Shown here: positions 1 through 5,726 of the stretch, in pieces
Layout of the letters: every line of letters begins with the position of its first letter
Numbering within the stretch: the first letter of the stretch is position 1
NCBI GenBank assembly: GCA_025353305.1
Contig: JANXQX010000234.1
Span: 1 to 5,927, forward strand
DNA length: 5,927 nt
Direction of reading: 5' to 3'
From: Holophagaceae bacterium
Lineage (GTDB): Bacteria; Acidobacteriota; Holophagae; Holophagales; Holophagaceae
The notes under the pieces: model-generated
The model's database searches: none
What the model saw: only the letters and a program-made list of their open reading frames with translations
Told to the model about the DNA's origin: nothing
Translations under genes and position numbers: made by a program

Positions 1-205
1 ATCGAAGAAAAGGAATTGGCAGCATGATGATGAAAACCATTGCCTGCGGACCGTGTGGGCAACCCAAAGGGTTTTCCAGCCGAAGGCCGAGGGAGGCGGA
101 TTTCCTGTGGGAAGGAGGGAGGGACCCGTGGGAAACAGAGCCGTTGGCTGTTTCCCATGGGAAATCCGCGCCCGAGCAGGGTCCGCAGGAGGATGGGTCG
201 GAGTC
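1..205. other. Non-coding region downstream of rarA
   Basis: No gene can be supported. Apart from the nested repeat at 96-169, bases 32-38 and 40-44 can pair with 70-76 and 58-62 (GAAAACC/GGTTTTC and TTGCC/GGCAA), a weaker second hairpin that competes with AACCC-AAA-GGGTT (61-73). On the minus strand an ATG at 38-40 opens a hydrophobic frame (MVFIIMLPIPFL) that leaves the window after 13 codons. It might be the start of another gene but is too short to call. Confidence 0.4.
96..169. repeat. Nested inverted repeats downstream of rarA
   Basis: The outer arms GCGGATTTCC (96-105) and GGAAATCCGC (160-169) are perfect complements. Inside, CCC-G-TGGGAAACAG (125-138) pairs with CTGTTTCCCA-T-GGG (148-161), 13 of 14 positions being Watson-Crick pairs plus one G-T. 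TTTCCCATGGGAAA (151-164) is itself a perfect palindrome. The motif 'GTGGGAA' recurs at 107-113 and 128-134. The two folds compete for the same bases. No T-run follows on the minus strand. It could be a REP-like palindromic element or a factor-assisted terminator and 3'-end stabiliser for rarA. Confidence 0.6.
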
Positions 206-1411
206 TTAACTCGGGCCGATTTCTGTCTCAAAGTCGTTGACACGTTCCGGTTCGTGGAATTTCGAGCCCGCGAGTTTGTCTGGGAGGAAACTCTGCGCGC
301 GATCGTAATCGGAGTGAGAGTAGTGGTAACCCGCGCCGCGGCCGGCCTTGCGCGCGGTGCTGGTGTTGGCATCCCGCAGGTGGTCGGGGATGGGTTCGTC
401 AGCGGCCTGAAGCGCCGCGTCAATGGCCTTCACGGTGGCGTTGCTCTTTGAGGCATTGGCCACATAGATGACGGCCTGGGCCAGCGGGATGCGGGCCTCG
501 GGCCAGCCGATGCGCTCCACGGCGCGGGAGGCGGTCTCTGCGAGGATGAAGGCATTGGGGTCCGCATTGCCCACGTCCTCGGCCGCCGTGACCATGAGCC
601 ACCGAGCGATGAAGCGGGGATCCTCGCCGCCACGGATCATGCGGCTCAGGTAGTAGAGGGCCGCGTCCGCGTCGCTGCCCCTCAGACTTTTCTGGAAGGC
701 CGAAGCCAGGTCGTAGTGGCCATCGGCGCGATCGAAGAGGAGCCGTCCGCCCAAGGAGGACTGAAGGGATTCCAGACTACGGTCGTCAAGGGGTAGATCC
801 GACCACACTTCAAGCCCTGCGAGGCCTGAGCGCATGTCGCCGCCGGCCCAATGGGAGAGCCAGTCCAGCAGTTCTGCGGGGGGCGGTGGATCAAGTTTTT
901 CGTGCAGAACCGCTCCTTCAAGCACGCTGCGAATGTGGCCGGGTTCCAGCCCGTTCAGGGCAAAGAGTTGGCAGCGGCTGCGCAGGGCGGGATTCAGGTA
1001 GAAGGCCGGATTCTCCGTGGTGGCGCCGATGAGGATGGCTTCGCCCCGCTCCAGGAAGGGCAGCAGAATGTCTTGCTGGGCGCGGTTGAAGCGATGAATC
1101 TCATCCAGAAAAAGCACCGGCGGCGCGGCTTTGAAGAGGGGCATGGCTTTTTGGTCCAGCAGGAATTTCTTCAGCTCCGAAGCCGACCCCGTGACGCCGC
1201 TGAACTCCAGAAAGCCATGTCCCGTTTCCGTGGCGAGAATGCGCGCCAAGGTCGTCTTGCCCGTGCCTGGCGGTCCCCAGAGCACCATGGAAGGCAGGCG
1301 CTTGGACGCGCTAAGCCTCGTCAGCGCCCCTTTGGGCCCCACGAGATGAGGCTGACCCACCACCTCGTTCAAGGTCGTCGGGCGCAGGCGCTCAGCCAAT
1401 GGAATGCTCAT
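206..1411 (-). CDS. rarA: Replication-associated recombination protein A (RarA/MgsA AAA+ ATPase)
   Basis: 401 residues, close to the family's usual 400-450. The N-terminus MSIPLAERLRPTTLNEVVGQ is typical for this family. Walker A GPPGTGKT is at 46-53, Walker B VLFLDEIH at 99-106, sensor 1 GATTEN at 129-134, the arginine finger in LRSRC (143-147), and the sensor 2 helix in GGDMRSGL. The C-terminal tetramerisation domain includes EDVGNADP and ASKSNAT, followed by a YHYSHSDYDRAQSFLP segment that matches the family's 'Y.YPH...YLP' end. It is a clamp-loader-like tetrameric ATPase that acts at stalled replication forks with SSB. GGAG lies only two bases before the ATG, which is tight, but the N-terminal match supports this start. 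It is a housekeeping gene of markedly higher GC than the upstream operon and probably marks the chromosomal backbone next to an accessory insertion. Confidence 0.97.
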   Translation of the reverse strand: MSIPLAERLRPTTLNEVVGQPHLVGPKGALTRLSASKRLPSMVLWGPPGTGKTTLARILATETGHGFLEFSGVTGSASELKKFLLDQKAMPLFKAAPPVLFLDEIHRFNRAQQDILLPFLERGEAILIGATTENPAFYLNPALRSRCQLFALNGLEPGHIRSVLEGAVLHEKLDPPPPAELLDWLSHWAGGDMRSGLAGLEVWSDLPLDDRSLESLQSSLGGRLLFDRADGHYDLASAFQKSLRGSDADAALYYLSRMIRGGEDPRFIARWLMVTAAEDVGNADPNAFILAETASRAVERIGWPEARIPLAQAVIYVANASKSNATVKAIDAALQAADEPIPDHLRDANTSTARKAGRGAGYHYSHSDYDRAQSFLPDKLAGSKFHEPERVNDFETEIGPS

Positions 1412-1506
1412 GGCTCCAGGTTAGCTGGACGATTCGGTTATCCGAAAACCCAGACAAGGGGATTCATGTTCCAAAGGTCCTACGCCGCTTCTATTTCGGG
1501 ATGGGT
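1412..1506 (-). other. Intergenic gap between the peptide operon and rarA
   Basis: The 95 bases hold only a small hairpin (TTCGG-TTAT-CCGAA, 1433-1446) with no T-run on the minus-strand downstream side. I see no convincing operon terminator and no clear -35/-10 pair for rarA, so rarA could be read from the upstream operon or from a promoter that I cannot recognise. Confidence 0.4.
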
Positions 1507-2193
1507 TCAATTCTGCTTCGGGGCCGCGTCAGGCCTGGGCGCCCAGTCCTCATAGGTCTTTTTGATGATTAGATGCCGGGACCAGAACATGAATTTCCCC
1601 GACTGGTCAATGATGGCGGTTTGGGGCACCCAGGCGCCGTTTTTCGTGGCTCCGAAGAGCACGGTAGCGTTGACGATCCGGGTCCCGAAATTGGAATGAA
1701 TGGGGAGCGTGTAATCCACCCGCAGCGGCAGGGCGCTATCCGGGTCCACGTAGACCAGGGCCTTGCTCGGAGCACTACCGGACATTCCAGCCGCTTCGAA
1801 GAGGGTCACGGGCTTGGCCCCCAACCTGGAAAGGCCCTTGGAAACCCAGGTGTCATAGCCGTCCAAGGCCTCCCCAGGTTTGTCCTCAATGCCGAGGTTC
1901 AAGGTCATGGTGAATCCCGGCGATCCCTTGGCCACCTCGGAGATGGATTTTCGAAGCGGCTTGTCCTGCTTCCAACCCGACAGGGCATGGACCGTTTCCA
2001 GAGAGCCCTGGAAGCTGTCTTTTCCATCATAGACATCCAAGTGGGTCGTCACCTTGGAAGCGACCAGGGATCTGCTCGCCTGAACCTTCTTGATGGCCTG
2101 ACCCCACAACGGAACCTCCGTTGGAACGCCCGCAACGCAGACCAGGTTTGCCTGAATGCTCAAGGCGAAAGCAAAAATCAGAGGCTTAGGCAT
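1507..2193 (-). CDS. Secreted 228-residue protein, LolA-like fold suspected
   Basis: ATG at 2193 overlaps the end of the acyltransferase gene by 8 bases and has AGGGAG five bases upstream, so it belongs to the same operon. The first 22 or so residues (MPKPLIFAFALSIQANLVCV then AG) form a signal peptide; there is no proper lipobox although Cys19 sits in the region. The mature part is rich in predicted strands: THLDVYDGK (50-58), FTMTLNLG (94-101), KALVYVDPDSALPLRVDYTL (144-163), then NGAWVPQTAIID (185-196). The 'Y-x-D-P-x-x-x-x-P-L-R' and 'W-x-P' pattern is reminiscent of LolA-type lipid-carrier or outer-membrane lipoprotein-sorting proteins. That is a visual impression, not a search. A periplasmic carrier for a hydrophobic or lipidated product would fit the operon. 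Last gene of the unit: the next gene is 95 bases away. Confidence 0.8.
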   Translation of the reverse strand: MPKPLIFAFALSIQANLVCVAGVPTEVPLWGQAIKKVQASRSLVASKVTTHLDVYDGKDSFQGSLETVHALSGWKQDKPLRKSISEVAKGSPGFTMTLNLGIEDKPGEALDGYDTWVSKGLSRLGAKPVTLFEAAGMSGSAPSKALVYVDPDSALPLRVDYTLPIHSNFGTRIVNATVLFGATKNGAWVPQTAIIDQSGKFMFWSRHLIIKKTYEDWAPRPDAAPKQN

Positions 2194-3238
2194 GTTGACT
2201 CCCTAAATTGGACGTATCGGAGGCTGGTTGAGGGTGTTCGGCCATCTGGATCCATTGTTTCACTGCGTCCACCAGACCCTCGTCCTGGCAAATCAGAGCA
2301 TCCAGGCCCTTGAGTTGCGAAACCAGCTCAGGGGTGTCCAGGGGCGGGGTGACAAAATGGATAGCGCGCTTCTTGTAAATGTGCCAATAGCGCCAGTGCT
2401 GGGGCAGTTTCGAGATTTGTCGCTCCAGTTCCGCGAAGAGCCCTGAGGTTAGGTGATAGACCTGGTCATCGAAGCTCTGCCCTGGTTCCGACGGGAGCTC
2501 GATGGGTGGCCTGAATTCCAGGACATGGCCGCCGCCGTCGCTGGAATAGCAATAAGCTGGGATCACGGCAGCATTTGAACGAAGCGCCAGGAAACCGATG
2601 CCTGCGATGGCGGCGAAGAATTTCCCAAAGAAAGGGACATAAATTGTTGAGGTCGTGACCGAAATGAGGTCTGGCATCATGCAGAGCGTTCCGCCTCCTC
2701 GAAGGACTTTCAGGGCGGTTTTAATTCCATGTGGATTGTTGTAGATCTTGTGGCAGTTGATGTCTGGGCGATTGAGAAGTTCATCGGATTTTTGAGCGTA
2801 GGGGTTTTTTTCAGGCGGATTGTAGAAGAAATAAACACCGCCCTTGGCGTAATCATGGGCTACTTTCAGGGCCCCCAACATGAAGTTGCCGTAATGCGGA
2901 GTAACGAGAATGACTGGGCGGCCCTCCGCATAGGCCTTTTCAAGATGTTCCTGCCCGCGGAGTTCGACTTCAGTGATGGTCCTTTCCCTTTGTTGACTGG
3001 AGAGGTGCTCCAGCCTTAACTGGTCCACCGAGGCCTGCTTGGTGGCGATCCAGAAATCGCGGCAGAGGGCTCTAAGCTCTCGATGCGTTTTATGCGGGAA
3101 AGCCGCCTGAAGGTTCTCGAACAGATAGGCGTTCTCCTCCCGCGCGAAGGCAAGGATCAACACGCCCTTTAGGGCAGCCAAGATGCGGCCCACTGGCGCC
3201 AGCCGGACAACGATGAAAATCCAGAGCTTCGATTGCAT
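2186..3238 (-). CDS. LpxL/HtrB-like lysophospholipid acyltransferase family protein
   Basis: 350 residues from ATG at 3238, chosen because AAAGG sits nine bases upstream. ATG 3265 (359 residues) shares its A with the previous stop (TGATG) and is a fair alternative; the frame further upstream to 3442 only overlaps the neighbour. Layout: hydrophobic N-terminal anchor (about 3-33), VILVTPHYGNF (109-119), a second block with PD at 189-190 and YVPFFGKF (200-207), then PQHWRYWHIYKKR (279-291). These match the order of the lipid A and ornithine-lipid acyltransferases of the inner membrane. The key motif is altered: H115 is present, but the acidic residue five places on (E or D in the family) is Met120. 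About 55 residues follow the usual C-terminus. Known members transfer acyl chains to lipid A precursors. In this operon the acceptor may be the peptide or a lipid that carries it, which is inference. Confidence 0.88.
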   Translation of the reverse strand: MQSKLWIFIVVRLAPVGRILAALKGVLILAFAREENAYLFENLQAAFPHKTHRELRALCRDFWIATKQASVDQLRLEHLSSQQRERTITEVELRGQEHLEKAYAEGRPVILVTPHYGNFMLGALKVAHDYAKGGVYFFYNPPEKNPYAQKSDELLNRPDINCHKIYNNPHGIKTALKVLRGGGTLCMMPDLISVTTSTIYVPFFGKFFAAIAGIGFLALRSNAAVIPAYCYSSDGGGHVLEFRPPIELPSEPGQSFDDQVYHLTSGLFAELERQISKLPQHWRYWHIYKKRAIHFVTPPLDTPELVSQLKGLDALICQDEGLVDAVKQWIQMAEHPQPASDTSNLGSQHA

Positions 3239-3264
3239 GCTTTGTGACCTTTCTGCCGCTGCCA

Positions 3265-4194
3265 TCAGAAATTTGAGCAGGCATGGCGTCGGTCCAGCCT
3301 GTCGATGAGCAGGGAGTAACCCTCTTGATTCAGCGGAAGACCGTTCATCTGCCAATGTCGCAATAAGCATTGGAAGAGGTTCCGGCGATTGGCGTTCACC
3401 AGCTCGAAATGCTTTCGAGCCCGGGAAAACAGGGACTCCCATCCAAGGTAGTTTTCAGGAGCGTCCTGGATCGCCGAACCTAGTGCCTCGGCCTGTTCCT
3501 GGGCGATCCTCGCCAATTCACCACCGGTGATTTGTTGGGTGCTTATCCCGGGTCTTTCGATGGTCTGGATCTCCCCGTTGAGCCTCCATACCCTGTCAAC
3601 CATCGAGTGGTGGAGCAGGGGCTCAGTCATGGAGAGAAGGAATTCCTGGCCCAACATCCTTACGGGCAGCGAGGTGTTGATGCTGTCGAATTGGCGATCC
3701 GGGAAAGTGATAAACAGGGTTGGATTTTTTGCGGGATTGCCAGATTTGGCGCGAATTTCCCGGGGAATCCTGCCGTACGACGCGAAGTCCACACGGCCTT
3801 TTCCTGCCAGGGCCACCGGGCGCACGAACCGATTCGCAAAGGAACAATCCTCAATGACTAGGTTCCAGCCGGCCTCGTGGGCTTCAGCAATGCAGACTAG
3901 GGCATCTAGACTGCTCGGAGCCGCCAAGGTGGCCAGCGATACGCTCTCGCAAGTGCGCAGAGCATCCCGGAAAGACTTTGGATGATTCATGACGCGAAGG
4001 GCGGCCTGGAAGTTCCGGGCGCATGAAAAGAGATCCGCCCTTACCACCGCATCGGTGAACCTAGGGATGAGATCGCCATCGTAGATGTTGTCGTAGAAAC
4101 CGAGATCCTGTGCCTTATACAAGGCCTGGAAGACCATCTGTTCCACACGGAAATATTTTTTCCTAAATTGGAACTTGAGCTTAGTCAAGATCAT
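3265..4194 (-). CDS. 309-residue protein of unknown family, possibly a diverged acyltransferase relative
   Basis: Start ATG at 4194 overlaps the M50 stop as ATGA, with GAGGG six bases upstream. A longer frame to 4410 exists but lies entirely inside the M50 gene. The N-terminus is basic (MILTKLKFQFRKK), with no signal peptide or clear membrane segment. I do not recognise a family. Two places echo the LpxL-type acyltransferases: TLFITFPDRQFDS with VRMLGQ (159-183), where those enzymes have a 'PDQ ... v-FfG' block, and PENYLGWESL (246-255), where they have 'P-x-x-W-x-x-W'. The H-x4-D/E motif expected earlier is absent; LAAPSSLDAL (90-99) sits roughly where it would be. The next gene is a clearer member of that group, so the pair may be diverged duplicates acting together, one perhaps non-catalytic. 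Coupling to M50 implies a role on the same substrate. The reading frame is very secure; the function is not. Confidence 0.85.
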   Translation of the reverse strand: MILTKLKFQFRKKYFRVEQMVFQALYKAQDLGFYDNIYDGDLIPRFTDAVVRADLFSCARNFQAALRVMNHPKSFRDALRTCESVSLATLAAPSSLDALVCIAEAHEAGWNLVIEDCSFANRFVRPVALAGKGRVDFASYGRIPREIRAKSGNPAKNPTLFITFPDRQFDSINTSLPVRMLGQEFLLSMTEPLLHHSMVDRVWRLNGEIQTIERPGISTQQITGGELARIAQEQAEALGSAIQDAPENYLGWESLFSRARKHFELVNANRRNLFQCLLRHWQMNGLPLNQEGYSLLIDRLDRRHACSNF

Positions 4195-5498
4195 TCCGTG
4201 CCCTCGATCTGACGCCCTTCTCGCCGGACCAGGCGTGAAAGCATGAATATTAAAAAGACCAGGATAAGGGAAGGCAATAGGCTGCACCGAACAAGGCCCA
4301 GGAAGGACCGGGAAAATGGAAGGAAGTCCGACTGGGACCAGGCGGAAGCCATGGCATGGAGATGGGTGCTTGCGATGCCCGGGTAGGGCCGGATTTGATG
4401 CATGAACCATTTTGGAAGGGTTGTAATGATGAACACTGCATAACCAATGATTGATATTGCATAGATAAATAGAAATTTATTATTCTTATCATTCCACAAA
4501 GTTTGAGATTTTTTGGAGGCCTTTTTCCCTTTCAGCATATTTGAAAAAACGCTCCAGGTACGCTTATGCAGATTCGGGAAACGCCCCAAATCACTGAGTA
4601 GCCAGTATCCATCCATCTTGAACAAGGGATTCAGGGTGTGGAGCATCATGTAGAGGTTGGATAAAATATAAAATCCCAAAAAGAGATTGTTTGATTTGTG
4701 CGCAATGGGCGCCAGAACCAGGAGCAAACCCGCCTGGAAGTACAAGCCACCTAGGTCCACGACCGCACGCTGCTTGGGGGTGAGTCTCCAGGCTTTGGTG
4801 ACGTCAGTGTAGAAAGCGGGGAATATGAGGTAAAGCCCAAATCCAATGTCTCCCGGCGGTATTCCGTACCACGCGGAGGCAGAGGCGTGACCGAGCTCGT
4901 GCAGCAAGGAACTGATACAAATCCCTAGGTAGAGGAGAAAGAAATCCGCGGGCCCAAGGCTGAATTTCAAGCTCCGATAGGATTCATGCATGAGCCAGGG
5001 GGTCATCAGGAAAAACAGGACTAGGACCGAGCTGACGACCCAGGGGGAGTAAGCCCAGCAGAGCCCGCGCGCAAGCTGGCGAACCGTTTCGGCCCTCAGA
5101 AGCGTGAAAGAAAAAACAAATGGCGTCTTTCTGGGTTGTATTCCGACGTTAAACAGAGCTTGGGGAATTCCCTCGGTGATGGCCGTCTGGATCTCTGATG
5201 CGCTCAAGGACTCGCCCAAGCCCAGTTCAAGATGAGTGCGCACCGCCTCCATGTCGGAATGGGCCATCAAAGCTTCGAGCAGATGGCGCATCCTTTGATT
5301 GACCACAAAACAGGCGTTGGCGGTCTCCACCAGGAAACGGTTGCCTTCGCCACCATCAAAGGTAGAGATCTGGACGCCGGGGACGAGCCTGGGCAATTCC
5401 TTAGTGAGGGCAGTCAAGGCTGGTCCCGATGAAACGGTAGAGCTGTGTCCAGTAAAGGACACAGCTCTACTTGAGGTGAATTTAGTTAGGTGGAGCAC
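4191..5498 (-). CDS. M50 (site-2-type) membrane zinc metalloprotease with PqqD-like N-terminal region
   Basis: Coordinates are the longest frame (GTG at 5498, 435 residues); stop TGA at 4191-4193. Numbering is from that GTG. The zinc site HELGH is at 200-204 within a hydrophobic segment. FPAFYTDVTKAW follows at about 226-237, and the third-ligand motif NPLFKMDGYWLLSD starts at 290. These are signatures of the 'peptide zinc metalloprotease' branch of M50 (YydH type), often beside small modified peptides. Further hydrophobic segments are near 147-169, 250-267, 272-289, 342-361 and 399-421, so it is a polytopic membrane protein. Residues 36-115 (LPRLVPGVQIS..., then a helix near 70-80) resemble a PqqD-like winged helix, which in RiPP enzymes binds leaders. 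The start is doubtful: GTG 5498 lacks a Shine-Dalgarno, overlaps the peptide gene by 13 bases and precedes a hairpin. TTG 5417 (weak GGGA, 6-base spacing) would keep the whole domain and may be the real start. The likely role is cleaving or exporting the neighbouring peptide. Confidence 0.88.
   Translation of the reverse strand: MLHLTKFTSSRAVSFTGHSSTVSSGPALTALTKELPRLVPGVQISTFDGGEGNRFLVETANACFVVNQRMRHLLEALMAHSDMEAVRTHLELGLGESLSASEIQTAITEGIPQALFNVGIQPRKTPFVFSFTLLRAETVRQLARGLCWAYSPWVVSSVLVLFFLMTPWLMHESYRSLKFSLGPADFFLLYLGICISSLLHELGHASASAWYGIPPGDIGFGLYLIFPAFYTDVTKAWRLTPKQRAVVDLGGLYFQAGLLLVLAPIAHKSNNLFLGFYILSNLYMMLHTLNPLFKMDGYWLLSDLGRFPNLHKRTWSVFSNMLKGKKASKKSQTLWNDKNNKFLFIYAISIIGYAVFIITTLPKWFMHQIRPYPGIASTHLHAMASAWSQSDFLPFSRSFLGLVRCSLLPSLILVFLIFMLSRLVRREGRQIEGTE
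5437..5470 (-). terminator. Perfect 14-bp hairpin after the peptide gene (processing/attenuation element)
   Basis: GTAGAGCTGTGTCC (5437-5450) and GGACACAGCTCTAC (5457-5470) are perfectly complementary, separated by a 6-base loop. On the minus strand it starts 15 bases after the precursor stop codon. No T-run follows, so it is not a classical intrinsic terminator. A stable stem at this place in bacteriocin and RiPP operons usually protects the short upstream message or lowers read-through, giving much peptide and little enzyme. It lies inside the longest open frame of the M50 gene, which argues that the true M50 start is further downstream. Confidence 0.75.
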
Positions 5499-5608
5499 TT
5501 GCAGTGGCAGGTGCAGTCGCCATCGCCGCTGGGGACGGCGGCCAGAGACTGCATTTCCAGGCGGGATTCCAGCTCTTCGATCTGGAACAGTTGGTTATTA
5601 TTGGACAT
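5486..5608 (-). CDS. 40-residue Cys-rich peptide, probable RiPP precursor
   Basis: ATG at 5608 to TAA at 5486-5488. Residues 1-25 look like a leader: a polar Asn/Gln start, then an acidic amphipathic stretch FQIEELESRLEM (8-19) of the LxxLE type seen in many RiPP leaders, followed by SLAAV. A flexible Gly/Asp-rich spacer follows, and the tail is DCTCHCKCST with Cys at 32, 34, 36 and 38, strictly alternating. There is no signal peptide. Evidence that it is a gene: an exceptional Shine-Dalgarno, a sensible composition, a stable hairpin 15 bases past the stop, and an M50 protease immediately downstream. I do not recognise it as a named family. I infer a precursor whose leader is bound by the downstream protein's N-terminal domain and whose Cys tail is modified (thioether, disulfide, acylation or metal binding). 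A small metal-binding peptide is the alternative. Confidence 0.8.
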   Translation of the reverse strand: MSNNNQLFQIEELESRLEMQSLAAVPSGDGDCTCHCKCST

Positions 5609-5611
5609 AAG

Positions 5612-5622
5612 TCCTCCTCCTC
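5612..5622 (-). promoter_or_regulatory. Very strong Shine-Dalgarno for the Cys-rich peptide
   Basis: The minus strand reads GAGGAGGAGGA followed by CTT and the ATG at 5608. AGGAGG occurs in overlapping registers, with 7 or 4 bases between it and the start codon. This is far stronger than the ribosome sites of the other genes here and fits a peptide made in excess over its processing proteins. The bases just upstream (5619-5632, CCTCA-ATAA-TGAGG on the plus strand) can form a 5-bp stem that would hide part of the site, so translational control is possible. Confidence 0.75.
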
Positions 5623-5641
5623 AATAATGAGGGAAAAATCA

Positions 5642-5656
5642 CCCGAATGATTCGGG
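5642..5656 (-). terminator. Short dyad with T-run, possible intrinsic terminator or attenuator
   Basis: CCCGAAT and ATTCGGG form a perfect inverted repeat around one central base. As minus-strand RNA it can fold as a 6-bp stem with a 3-base loop, followed three bases later by five T (5635-5639). The stem is short and the T-run is interrupted, so termination would be weak to moderate. Its position, between the HTH gene and the Cys-rich peptide gene, fits either a terminator for the former or an attenuator or operator for the latter. I could not find a convincing -35/-10 pair between 5609 and 5726. Confidence 0.4.
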
Positions 5657-5726
5657 CGAAGCTAAATACCTTGGCTGGGGAAATCTAGGCTGAGGTGCTT
5701 AAGGGCTGGCAGGGTTTCAATCGCGT

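Noticed and set aside
53..451. Plus-strand 132-codon frame across the region downstream of rarA
   Set aside because: Its second half is antisense to rarA and its first half crosses the inverted repeats; no family features.
851..1555. Plus-strand frame of 234 codons antisense to rarA
   Set aside because: It lies almost wholly opposite a highly conserved gene, has no ribosome site or recognisable motif, and its composition is what the reverse frame of a GC-rich gene gives.
1573..2313. Plus-strand frame of 246 codons antisense to the secreted protein gene
   Set aside because: Arg/Gly/His-rich with no motif or membrane segment; the minus frame has a signal peptide, a good SD and operon overlap.
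3239..3442. Upstream extension of the acyltransferase frame to 3442
   Set aside because: It would overlap the 309-aa gene by 178 bases, and the added residues look like out-of-frame shadow with no similarity to the family N-terminus.
3527..3985. Plus-strand frames opposite the 309-aa gene
   Set aside because: Two overlapping frames, neither with motifs; shadow of the minus-strand gene.
4195..4410. Upstream extension of the 309-aa protein to 4410
   Set aside because: 72 Pro/His-rich residues lying wholly within the M50 gene; the ATG at 4194 has an ATGA overlap and an SD.
5486..5608. Reading the peptide as a classical metallothionein
   Set aside because: Four Cys in seven residues could bind metal, but metallothioneins do not carry an acidic leader-like N-terminus or sit ahead of an M50 protease. 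Kept only as an alternative.
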